From Nocardia arthritidis NBRC 100137 (GTDB lineage: Bacteria; Actinomycetota; Actinomycetes; Mycobacteriales; Mycobacteriaceae): DNA of 57,120 nt. Each line of letters begins with the position of its first letter. The stretch's first letter is position 1. The translations under genes and the position numbers were made by a program. Where the stretch lies: the NCBI RefSeq assembly GCF_001612765.1, contig NZ_BDBB01000049.1, positions 1 through 57,120 on the forward strand, written 5' to 3'. Below are positions 41,608 through 49,337 of the stretch, one piece after another. The notes below the pieces were generated by a model that was given only the letters and a program-made list of their open reading frames with translations, had not been told where the DNA came from and did no database searches.

Positions 41608-41631
41608 GATACAGTACGTCGAACATGTCTC
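41608..41631. promoter_or_regulatory. TetR operator copy 1 (before acyl-CoA dehydrogenase)
   Basis: GATACA (41608-41613), 12 nt, TGTCTC (41626-41631). Arms and spacing match the copy at 43454-43477 with one base different. It ends 14 bp before ATG 41646 and covers the alternative ATG 41625, which argues for 41646 as the real start. Confidence 0.6.
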
Positions 41632-41645
41632 GAAAGGACGGGCTG

Positions 41646-43439
41646 ATGCGGTCGACCTTGCTGTCCCGGCGCGATCTCGACTTCCTGCTCTATGAGTGGC
41701 TGGAGGTCGAGCGGCTCACCAAACGCGAGCGGTACGCCGAGCACTCGCGCGAAACCTTCGACGCCGTGCTCGACCTCAGCGAGCAGCTCGCGACCAAATA
41801 CTTCGCGCCGCACAACAAGCTCAACGACGCCAACGAACCCACCTTCGACGGCGAGCGCGTGACCATCATCCCGGAGGTCGGACAGGCGCTGGAAGCCTTC
41901 GCCAAGGCCGGGTTGCCCTCGGCGGCAATGGATTACGAACTCGGTGGCGCACAGCTGCCCGCGACAGTCGCGCAGGCGAGCTATGCCTGGTTCCAGGCGG
42001 CCAACCCGGGCACCGCGGGCTACCCGTTCCTCACTGTGGCCAACGCGAATCTGCTCCTCGCCCACGGCCCGGAGCACGTCGAGAAGTTCGTCGAGCCCAT
42101 GCTCGCGGGCCGCTTCTTCGGCACCATGTGCCTGTCGGAGCCGCAGGCCGGCTCGTCGCTGGCCGACATCGTCACCCGCGCCGAACCGCAGGACGACGGC
42201 AGCTATCGCCTGTTCGGCACGAAGATGTGGATCTCGGGCGGCGACCACGAACTCGGCGAGAACATCGTGCACCTGGTGCTGGCCAAGATCCCCGGCGGGC
42301 CCGCGGGCACCAAGGGCATCTCGCTGTTCGTGGTGCCTCGCTTCCTGGTCGGCGACGACGGCGCGATCGGCGAACGCAACGACGTGGCCCTGGCCGGGCT
42401 CAATCACAAGATGGGCTTCCGCGGCACGGTGAACACCGTGCTGAATTTCGGCGAGGGCCGCTGGACGCCGGGCGGCGCGCCGGGCGCGGTCGGCTACCTG
42501 GTCGGGGAACCGCATCGCGGCTTGACCTACATGTTCCACATGATGAACGAGGCGCGCATCGGCGTCGGCCTGGTCGCCACCGCGCTCGGCTACACCGGAT
42601 ACCTCGAGTCGCTGGACTACGCCCGCACCCGCACGCAGGGCCGGGCCAAGCTTCCCGCCGACCCGTCCGCGCCGCAGCGGCCGATCATCGAGCACGCCGA
42701 CGTGAAGCGAATGCTGCTGGCGCAGAAGGCGTATGTCGAAGGGGCGCTGGCGCTGGTGCTCTATTGCGCGCGGCTGGTCGACGAGCAGCGCACCGCCGAA
42801 TCCGACGACGACCGCCGCGCGACCACCCAACTGCTGGACATCCTGACCCCTATCGCCAAGAGCTGGCCCTCGCAGTGGTGCCTGGAGGCCAACAGCCTCG
42901 CCATCCAGGTGCTCGGCGGCTACGGCTACACCCGCGAATACAACGTCGAGCAGCACTACCGGGACAACCGGCTCAACCCGATCCACGAGGGCACGCACGG
43001 CATCCAGGGCCTGGACCTGCTCGGACGCAAGGTGACCCAGCAGGGCGGCGCGAGCCTGCTCGCACTCGGGTCCCGGATCGATGCGACCATCAGCGCCGCG
43101 CGCGCGGCGGGCGGCGAGGCGGCCGAGCTGGCCGCACAACTGGATTCGGCGTGGCGGCGGCTGGTCGAGGTCACCGCGGGGCTGTTCGCCTCCGGCGATA
43201 TCGAGGCCGCGCTGGCCAACAGCTCGGTGTACCTGGAAGCCTTCGGCCACACCGTGCTGGCCTGGATCTGGCTCGAGCAGTTCCTCGCCACCGCGGACCG
43301 TTCCGGCGATTTCTACGATGGCAAGCGGCACGCGGCCCGGTTCTTCTATCGTTTCGAATTGCCCAAGACCGCACCGGCACTGGATCTGCTCGCCAGCCTG
43401 GACACGACTACACTGCGGATGCGCGACGCCTGGTTCTGA
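41646..43439 (+). CDS. acyl-CoA dehydrogenase (long FadE5-like form)
   Basis: A 597-residue flavoprotein. TMCLSEPQAGSSLADIVTRA near residue 160 and FGTKMWISGGDHEL near 190 are FAD/substrate landmarks; MMNEARIGVGLVATALGYTGY near 298 and LGGYGYTREYNVEQHYRDNRLNPIHEGTHGIQ near 422-455 hold the catalytic Glu/base region. The C-terminal 130 residues are the extra domain of long bacterial acyl-CoA dehydrogenases. It oxidises an acyl-CoA to the enoyl-CoA. AAAGGAC precedes ATG 41646. A QsdR-like TetR gene follows, and matching operators lie before both genes. Confidence 0.93.
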   Translation: MRSTLLSRRDLDFLLYEWLEVERLTKRERYAEHSRETFDAVLDLSEQLATKYFAPHNKLNDANEPTFDGERVTIIPEVGQALEAFAKAGLPSAAMDYELGGAQLPATVAQASYAWFQAANPGTAGYPFLTVANANLLLAHGPEHVEKFVEPMLAGRFFGTMCLSEPQAGSSLADIVTRAEPQDDGSYRLFGTKMWISGGDHELGENIVHLVLAKIPGGPAGTKGISLFVVPRFLVGDDGAIGERNDVALAGLNHKMGFRGTVNTVLNFGEGRWTPGGAPGAVGYLVGEPHRGLTYMFHMMNEARIGVGLVATALGYTGYLESLDYARTRTQGRAKLPADPSAPQRPIIEHADVKRMLLAQKAYVEGALALVLYCARLVDEQRTAESDDDRRATTQLLDILTPIAKSWPSQWCLEANSLAIQVLGGYGYTREYNVEQHYRDNRLNPIHEGTHGIQGLDLLGRKVTQQGGASLLALGSRIDATISAARAAGGEAAELAAQLDSAWRRLVEVTAGLFASGDIEAALANSSVYLEAFGHTVLAWIWLEQFLATADRSGDFYDGKRHAARFFYRFELPKTAPALDLLASLDTTTLRMRDAWF

Positions 43440-43453
43440 ACACCGCCCGTTTC

Positions 43454-43477
43454 GATACACTTTCCAGAAGATGTATC
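43454..43477. promoter_or_regulatory. TetR operator copy 2 (before qsdR-like gene)
   Basis: GATACA (43454-43459), 12 nt, TGTATC (43472-43477): perfect 6-bp arms with an internal TTCCAGAA. It starts 15 bp after the acyl-CoA dehydrogenase stop and ends 8 bp before GTG 43486, so binding would stop the TetR gene's own transcription. Confidence 0.65.
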
Positions 43478-43485
43478 ATTCCGCG

Positions 43486-44097
43486 GTGATCGATTCCAGT
43501 CAGCGGACCACCCGCCCTCCCGGCCGACCGGCCTCCGCGACCAGGGAACAGGTCATCGAGCACGCTCGCCGGGCGTTCCTGTCCGGTGAGCGCGTGGACA
43601 TCCAGGCGATCGCCGGACAGCTCGGGCTCAGCCGCGCGTCGGTCTACCGCTGGTTCGGCTCTCGCGACGGGGTGCTCGGTGCGGTCCTGGCCGGGGAGTT
43701 CGAGGCGCTGCTCAGCCGGGCGGACGCTCGCCGCCGCTCCACCGGAGCGCGGCGCATCCTGGACGTGCTGTACCGGGTCAACCGGTGGATGACCGACAAC
43801 GAACCGTTCCGGCGCTACTTCGAGAACGAGCCGCTGTCCGGGCTGCGCATCCTCACCGCGAGCGACGGGCCGGTACAGCCGCTGGTCGTGGGCACCGTCC
43901 AGGAGCTGATCACCCGGGCCACGGAGGAGGACGGCTACGACCCGCCGCTGGAACCGGCGCTGCTCGCTTACGCACTGGTCCGGCTCGGCGAGGCGTTCCT
44001 GTACAACGACAACGTCGCGGGTATCCGCGGCGACGTGGACCGGCTGCACGAGGTGCAGGCGGCGCTGCTGGGCATCCCCGAGGCGATCGCGCCGTGA
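43486..44097 (+). CDS. TetR-family regulator, QsdR-type
   Basis: A 203-residue repressor. HTH residues 15-60 (EHARRAFLSGERVDIQAIAGQLGLSRASVYRWFGSRDGVLGAVL). The C-terminal domain resembles that of QsdR (RRYFENEPLSGLRILTASDGPVQPLVV and LAYALVRLGEAFLYND). QsdR of Rhodococcus controls lactone-related genes. GTG 43486 is chosen because the alternative ATG 43471 lies inside the operator. The gene overlaps the PLP enzyme by 4 bp. It probably represses itself, the PLP gene and the upstream acyl-CoA dehydrogenase. Confidence 0.87.
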   Translation: MIDSSQRTTRPPGRPASATREQVIEHARRAFLSGERVDIQAIAGQLGLSRASVYRWFGSRDGVLGAVLAGEFEALLSRADARRRSTGARRILDVLYRVNRWMTDNEPFRRYFENEPLSGLRILTASDGPVQPLVVGTVQELITRATEEDGYDPPLEPALLAYALVRLGEAFLYNDNVAGIRGDVDRLHEVQAALLGIPEAIAP

Positions 44098-45089
44098 CCG
44101 GAGCGCTGCTACACGCGCGCTTTCCCGAGGTGGCCGACACGTTGCCGTTCCTCCGGCTCGGCACCGCTCCGACGCCTGTGCGCCGCTGTGACCTCGGCAC
44201 CGCCGCCGAGCTGTGGTGCAAGGACGAGAGCGGATACGGCGACGGCGGATGGGGCGGCAACAAGGTCCGCAAGCTGGAATGGCTGCTGCCCGAGGCACGA
44301 CGGCGCGGTGCGCGCACTATCCTCACGGTCGGCGGCATGGGAACCAACTGGGGCCTCGCCACGGCCTTGTACGCGCGCGCCCACGGTATCGATACTGCTC
44401 TCGCGCTGCTGGACCAGCCGGTCGACGACCATGTGCGCGCACAACTGCGGCGACTGGAGAATTCCGGCGCCACTTTGTATTACACGCACAGCAAACTGCG
44501 CACGATCCTCGCGGCGCCGTGGCTGTATCTGCGCCGGATCCGTGGCGGCAGGCGTCCTTACTTCCTCCCTGCGGGCGGGTCGTCACCGGTCGGCGCGCTG
44601 GGCTATGTCGAAGCGGCGTGCGAACTCGCGGCCCAGGTCGCCGCGGGTGAGCTTCCCCAGCCCGGTTACCTCGTCACCGCGGTCGGATCCGGCGGCACCG
44701 CGGCCGGCCTCGCGCTCGGCCTGCGGCTCGCCGGGCTGCGCACGCGCGTCGTCGGAGTCGTCGTCAACGACACGCTTCCCCTCGACGCGAAGCACATCGT
44801 CCGCCTCGCCGAACGGACCGAACGCCTGCTCCGCACGCGCGGAGCGCGCTTCGCGCCGACCGGACTTCGGCCCGAGGACATCACGATGACGACCGACTGG
44901 CTCGGCTCCGGCTACGGCCACAGCACGCCCGCCGCCCGAGACGCCGAACAGCGCGCCGAAGCGAGCGGATTGCGCCTGGAGACCGTCTACACCGCCAAAG
45001 CGCTCGCGGCGCTGCTCGCGATGGACGGCGCGGGCGCCTTCGGCGCGGAACCGGTGCTGTTCCTCAATACCTACGGCCCACGACCATAG
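44094..45089 (+). CDS. PLP-dependent ACC deaminase/D-cysteine desulfhydrase-like enzyme
   Basis: A 331-residue fold-type II PLP enzyme. The Schiff-base lysine is in GGNKVRKLEWLLPEARRRGA near residue 57; LTVGGMGTNWGLATALYARAHGI near 80 and VGSGGTAAGLALGLRLAGL near 200 (phosphate-binding Gly loop) follow. This family deaminates 1-aminocyclopropane-1-carboxylate or removes sulfide from D-cysteine; the substrate cannot be chosen here. GTG 44094 overlaps the TetR stop (GTGA), so the two genes are translationally coupled. Confidence 0.85.
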   Translation: MTGALLHARFPEVADTLPFLRLGTAPTPVRRCDLGTAAELWCKDESGYGDGGWGGNKVRKLEWLLPEARRRGARTILTVGGMGTNWGLATALYARAHGIDTALALLDQPVDDHVRAQLRRLENSGATLYYTHSKLRTILAAPWLYLRRIRGGRRPYFLPAGGSSPVGALGYVEAACELAAQVAAGELPQPGYLVTAVGSGGTAAGLALGLRLAGLRTRVVGVVVNDTLPLDAKHIVRLAERTERLLRTRGARFAPTGLRPEDITMTTDWLGSGYGHSTPAARDAEQRAEASGLRLETVYTAKALAALLAMDGAGAFGAEPVLFLNTYGPRP

Positions 45090-45325
45090 ATCGGTGCGCC
45101 GAAGCCTGGTCGCCGCCGCGTTCGAATCGCCGTGATCGAAATTCGGCCGTCGGCGCCCGACGTGGCGTATTGCCCGGACAGCCGGGCATATCGCCAGGTC
45201 GGGCGGCGGGACACCCGGCGCAATAACATCCCCTGATTTTTCCCGGCGGCGGCGCGGGCGAAAACGCCGCCCCATCCGCATTATCGTCGCTATTCGTGCA
45301 GGTCAGCGACGGAAAGGCGGAAACG

Positions 45326-46081
45326 GTGGCAGCGGAACCCACGCCGGTGCGGCAGTTGCGCGCCGATCAGGCGCGGCGGGTGGCCGACATCCTGCGCCAC
45401 CAACTGCACGCGGGCGCGTTCGACGGCGCGCTGCCGAGCGAACAGGACCTGGCCGCCGAGTACGGCGCCTCGCGCAATACCGTCCGCGACGCCTTGGCGC
45501 TGTTGAAGGACGAGGGCTTGATCGACCGGGCGCCCAAGGTGGGCACCCGTGTGGCCACCCGCAAGTACGACCACGGGCTCGACGCCCTGCTCGGATTGCA
45601 GGAGACCTTCAAAGGCCACGGCACCGTGCGCAACGAGGTGCGCGCGGCGATGCACGTCGCCGCGCCGCCGGCTGTCGCGCGCAGGCTCGGTCTGGCGCCG
45701 GGCGAGCGGGTGGTCTATCTCGAGCGGCTGCGCTACCTCGCGGATCTGCCGTTGAGCCTGGACCTCACCTACCTCGTGCCCGACATCGGCACCGAGGTGC
45801 TCGGCCACGATCTCGAGCACACCGACGTCTTCGTGCTGCTGGAACGCATCAGCGGCCGCTCGCTCGGCTCGGCCGACCTCGCCCTGGAAGCGGTGCCCGC
45901 CGACCCGCACACCGCCTCCACCCTCGACGTCCCCGGCGGCGCGCCGCTGCTGATGCTGGAACGCCTGACCCGGCTCGACGACGGCCGCCCCGTCGACCTC
46001 GAGTACATCCGCATGCGCGGCGACCGCATCACCATGCGCGGCAGCCTGACCCGCAGCACCCCCGAATGGAAGGTCCTCTAG
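45326..46081 (+). CDS. GntR/HutC-family regulator with UTRA domain
   Basis: A 251-residue regulator if started at GTG 45326, which has GGAAAGGCGG upstream; GTG 45296 would add 10 residues. N-terminal winged helix: GALPSEQDLAAEYGASRNTVRDALALLKDEGLIDRAPKVGTRVA. C-terminal UTRA ligand domain: RRLGLAPGERVVYLERLRYLADLPLSLDLTYL and PVDLEYIRMRGDRI. Its stop is directly followed by the ferredoxin ATG, so it heads the ferredoxin/ABC/flavoprotein operon and probably senses the transported compound. Confidence 0.87.
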   Translation: MAAEPTPVRQLRADQARRVADILRHQLHAGAFDGALPSEQDLAAEYGASRNTVRDALALLKDEGLIDRAPKVGTRVATRKYDHGLDALLGLQETFKGHGTVRNEVRAAMHVAAPPAVARRLGLAPGERVVYLERLRYLADLPLSLDLTYLVPDIGTEVLGHDLEHTDVFVLLERISGRSLGSADLALEAVPADPHTASTLDVPGGAPLLMLERLTRLDDGRPVDLEYIRMRGDRITMRGSLTRSTPEWKVL

Positions 46082-46309
46082 ATGGCACTCGTGAACCAGC
46101 GCGCCGACATCCCCGTCACCATCGACGAGTCGCTGTGCATCCAGGGCTGCACGCTGTGCGTCGAGATCTGCCCGCTCGACTCCCTGGCCATCAACCCCGA
46201 CAACGGCAAGGCCTTCATGCACGTGGACGAGTGCTGGTACTGCGGTCCCTGCGCGGCCCGCTGCCCCACCGGCGCCGTCACCGTCAACATGCCCTACCTG
46301 CTCCGCTGA
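46082..46309 (+). CDS. 2x[4Fe-4S] ferredoxin
   Basis: A 75-residue ferredoxin with two full clusters: CIQGCTLCVEICPLD (residues about 19-32) and CWYCGPCAARCPTGAV (about 51-66). It resembles the small subunit (AprB-like) of adenylylsulfate-reductase-type enzymes. It begins with no gap after the GntR stop and is followed by the binding protein 12 bp on. It very likely passes electrons to or from the flavoprotein at the end of this operon. Confidence 0.93.
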   Translation: MALVNQRADIPVTIDESLCIQGCTLCVEICPLDSLAINPDNGKAFMHVDECWYCGPCAARCPTGAVTVNMPYLLR

Positions 46310-46321
46310 TCTGGAAGACCG

Positions 46322-47746
46322 ATGAAAGCAAAACTCGCCCCCGTCCTGCTCGCCGCCGCGCTCGCGCTGACCGGGTGCTCGCTCGAGCAGACCGACGACA
46401 CCCCCGCGGGCACCGTGAAGGTGGTCGTCGGCTACCAATCGAAGACCATCAACACCGTCACCGCGGGCACCTTGCTGCGCGCGCAGGGCTACCTCGAGCG
46501 GTGGCTACAGAAGATCACCGACAACGGCGGGGCCAAGTACCAGGTCGAATGGCAGGACTACGACACCGGCGCGCCGATCACCGCGCAGATGGTGGCCGAG
46601 AAGATCGACATCGGGTCGATGGGTGATTACCCGTTGCTGATCAACGGCTCCCGCACCCAGGCGGGCGAGCGCTCGCGCACCGAACTGGTGTCGGTCACCG
46701 GGTACAACCCCAAGGGCGCGCTGAACATGGTCGTCGTGCCGAACGATTCGGCGGCCACCGGCATCGGCGACCTGGCCGGGCAGAAGATCTCGGCCAGCGT
46801 GGGTTCGGCCGGGCACGGCACCCTGGTGCAGGCGCTGTCGCGGGCCGGGATCGACCCGGTCAAGGGCGTGGAGGTGCTCAACCAGCAGCCGCAGGTCGGC
46901 GCGACCGCCCTGGAGTCCCGTCAGGTGGGCGCGCTGTCGCAGTTCGTCGCGTGGCCCGGTCTGGTCGTCTTCCAGAACAAGGCCAAGCTGCTCTACGACG
47001 GCGCCGAACTCGGCGTGCCGACTTTCCACGGCGTGGTGGCCCGGCGCGCGTACGCCGCCGATCACCCGGAGGTGCTGCAGGCGTTCCTCGCCGCGCAACT
47101 GGACGCCACCCAGTTCCTGCGGGACGAGCCGTTCCAGGCCGCGAAGATCGTCGCCGAGGGGTCCGGGCTGCCCCAGGAGGTGGTGTACCTCTACAACGGC
47201 CCCGGTGGAACGAGTTTCGACACGACGCTCGAGCCCAGCCTGATCTCGGCGCTCAAAGGCGATGTGGCGTACCTGAAGTCGATCGGCGATTTCGCCGACC
47301 TGGACATCGACCGGTTCGTCGACGACGCGCCGCTGCGCAAGGCGTTCGCGGAGACCGGCCGCGACTACGACCGCGAACTCACCGACACCACCAACCCGAC
47401 CCGCGTCACCGGCGCCGATCCCGTCTGCGGTAAGGCGGCGGAGAACCCCGCGCTGGCCGGCGAGTTGTGGCTGGACGGCGCGCCGAAGCCGCAACCGGCC
47501 GCGGATCCGACCTGCCTGCTGCGCGCGGTCCAGGCCGCGAAAGCGCAGGGCAAGACGATCCGCGCCGCCTACATCCCGGATACCGAACTCGGCACCCGCT
47601 GGTTCGCCGACAAGTCGATCTGGCTGCGCGACGGGGACGGCTATCTGCCCTTCACCACCGCCGCCGCCGCGCAGCGCTACCGGCAGGCACATCCGTCCGC
47701 CGCCCCGGTCACCTACGACCGAGCCGTCACGGAAGTGCGCGGATGA
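46322..47746 (+). CDS. ABC substrate-binding lipoprotein with NosL-like C-terminal domain
   Basis: A 474-residue protein. Residues 1-19 are a lipoprotein signal ending in LALTGC (Cys 19-20 lipidated). Residues 30-330 are an SsuA/TauA-type periplasmic binding domain (GYQSKTINTVTAGTLLRAQGYLE, VAEKIDIGSMGDYPLLING, VVVPNDSAATGIGDLAGQKISASVGSAGHGTLVQALS). Residues about 365-474 have the ADPVCGK and DPTCLLRA cysteines, then RAAYIPDTELGTRWFADKSIWLRDGDGYLPFTTAAAAQRYRQAHP, similar to NosL-type metal-binding domains. A binding protein fused to such a domain is unusual. It would capture an anion such as a sulfonate. Its stop overlaps the permease start. Confidence 0.83.
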   Translation: MKAKLAPVLLAAALALTGCSLEQTDDTPAGTVKVVVGYQSKTINTVTAGTLLRAQGYLERWLQKITDNGGAKYQVEWQDYDTGAPITAQMVAEKIDIGSMGDYPLLINGSRTQAGERSRTELVSVTGYNPKGALNMVVVPNDSAATGIGDLAGQKISASVGSAGHGTLVQALSRAGIDPVKGVEVLNQQPQVGATALESRQVGALSQFVAWPGLVVFQNKAKLLYDGAELGVPTFHGVVARRAYAADHPEVLQAFLAAQLDATQFLRDEPFQAAKIVAEGSGLPQEVVYLYNGPGGTSFDTTLEPSLISALKGDVAYLKSIGDFADLDIDRFVDDAPLRKAFAETGRDYDRELTDTTNPTRVTGADPVCGKAAENPALAGELWLDGAPKPQPAADPTCLLRAVQAAKAQGKTIRAAYIPDTELGTRWFADKSIWLRDGDGYLPFTTAAAAQRYRQAHPSAAPVTYDRAVTEVRG

Positions 47747-48600
47747 CCAGCGAACTCGCCGCCCCCGCTGTGCGGGCCACGGCGGAAACCACCGCGGTCG
47801 GCACGGAGGCCGCCCCGGCGTCGCGATCGGCTTGGCGCTCACGGCTGCTGCGCGTCGGCTCCGTCGCCGCCGCGGTCGGCCTGTGGCAGCTGCTCACGGT
47901 CAACAACGTGCGGGCGGGTCTGCGTTTCGACACGTTGCCGACCGTCACCGAGATCGTCGCCGAATTCGGCACCCAGTTGCGCGCCGACCAGTACTACCTG
48001 GACATCGCGCAGTCGCTGATCCGGATTGTCACCGGCTTCGGGCTGGCCGCGGTGGTCGGCGTGATCGCGGGCATCGGCCTCGGCCGCTCGCGGCTGCTCG
48101 CCGACACCTTCGGCCCGCTGGCCGAACTGGTCCGGCCGATCCCGGCCATCGCCCTGGTCCCGGTCGCGATCCTGCTGTTCCCCAGCGACAAATCCGGCAT
48201 CGTGTTCATCACCTTCACCGCGTCGCTGTTCCCGGTGCTGGTCAGCACCAGGCACGCGGTGCGCGCACTGCCCACGATCTGGGAGGACGCGGTGCGCACC
48301 CTCGGCGCGTCCCGGCTGGACGTGCTCGCGCGGGTGGTGTTCCCCGGCATCCTGCCCGGCGTCTTCAGCGGACTGTCGGTCGGCGTCGGCGTGGCATGGA
48401 TCTGCCTCATCTCCGCGGAGATGATCTCCGGACGGCTCGGCGTCGGCTACCGCACCTGGCAGGCCTACACCATCGTGGACTATCCGGCGGTGTTCGTCGG
48501 CATGATCACCATCGGCGTCCTCGGTTTCGCGACATCGGGGCTGGTCGAGCTGGCCGGCCGCCGCATCACCCGCTGGCTGCCCAGAGAGGTCGAAGCATGA
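47743..48600 (+). CDS. ABC transporter permease (SsuC/TauC-type)
   Basis: A 285-residue inner-membrane permease with about six helices. The EAA loop that touches the ATPase is EDAVRTLGASRLDVLARVVFPGILPGVFSGL near residue 185. Helix VGVIAGIGLGRSRLLADTFGPLAELVRPIPAIALVP is typical of nitrate/sulfonate/taurine transporters. The start overlaps the lipoprotein stop (ATGA) and its stop overlaps the ATPase start (ATGA), showing tight coupling. Confidence 0.93.
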   Translation: MTSELAAPAVRATAETTAVGTEAAPASRSAWRSRLLRVGSVAAAVGLWQLLTVNNVRAGLRFDTLPTVTEIVAEFGTQLRADQYYLDIAQSLIRIVTGFGLAAVVGVIAGIGLGRSRLLADTFGPLAELVRPIPAIALVPVAILLFPSDKSGIVFITFTASLFPVLVSTRHAVRALPTIWEDAVRTLGASRLDVLARVVFPGILPGVFSGLSVGVGVAWICLISAEMISGRLGVGYRTWQAYTIVDYPAVFVGMITIGVLGFATSGLVELAGRRITRWLPREVEA

Positions 48601-49337
48601 CCACAGTGATCGACGCACCGGCATCGACCGGGATGCGCCTGAGCCTCACCGGCGTCCGGATCGCCTACGGCGGCGAACCGGTGCTCGACGGGCTCGACTT
48701 GGCGATCGCGCCGGGCGAGATCCTGGTCGTGGTCGGCAAATCCGGCTGCGGCAAGTCGACCTTGCTGCGCGCGATCGCCGGACTGCGCGCCCCGGAAGGT
48801 GGAACCATCCTGGCCGACGGCGACCGCGTGAGCGGCCCCGCGGCCGACCGCGCCCTGGTGTTCCAGGACGACGCGCTGCTGCCCTGGCGCACCGTGCGGC
48901 AGAACATCGAGCTGGCCCTGCGCCTGCGCGGCACGCCCCGGGCCGAGCGCCGGGCCACGGCCCTGCACTGGGTGGACGAAGTCGGGCTCACCGGGTACGC
49001 CGACTATCTGCCGCGCGACCTGTCCGGCGGCATGCGCCAGCGCGTCCAGCTGGCGCGCAGCCTGGCCGCCGCGCCGCGCGCCGTGCTGATGGACGAGCCG
49101 TTCGGCGCGCTGGACACCCAGACCAGGGAAACCATGCAGCGCCTGCTGATCCAGACCTGGCGCGCCCACCCCACCACCATCGTCTTCGTCACCCACGATC
49201 TCGACGAGGCCCTGCTGCTCGGCGACCGTATCGCCGTGCTCGGCGGCGGCACGCTGCGGGCGCTGGTGCCGGTGCCCAGCCCACGCGAGGCGATCGACCG
49301 GTCCGCGACGAAGGCCGAGATCCTGGAGAGACTGTGA
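48597..49337 (+). CDS. ABC transporter ATP-binding protein (SsuB/TauB-type)
   Basis: A 246-residue ATPase: Walker A VVVGKSGCGKSTLL near residue 42, Q-loop VFQDDALLPWRTV near 87, signature LSGGMRQRVQLARSL near 142, Walker B VLMDEPFGALD near 163, H-loop FVTHDLDEALLL near 198. It powers the permease next to it. Its stop overlaps the GTG start of the flavoprotein gene by 4 bp (GTGA), so transporter and redox enzyme are made together. Confidence 0.95.
   Translation: MTTVIDAPASTGMRLSLTGVRIAYGGEPVLDGLDLAIAPGEILVVVGKSGCGKSTLLRAIAGLRAPEGGTILADGDRVSGPAADRALVFQDDALLPWRTVRQNIELALRLRGTPRAERRATALHWVDEVGLTGYADYLPRDLSGGMRQRVQLARSLAAAPRAVLMDEPFGALDTQTRETMQRLLIQTWRAHPTTIVFVTHDLDEALLLGDRIAVLGGGTLRALVPVPSPREAIDRSATKAEILERL

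Noticed and set aside
41295..43460. Minus-strand open frame of over 700 codons opposite the acyl-CoA dehydrogenase
   Set aside because: Same cause: a mirror of a real gene. No recognisable domain, no ribosome binding site.
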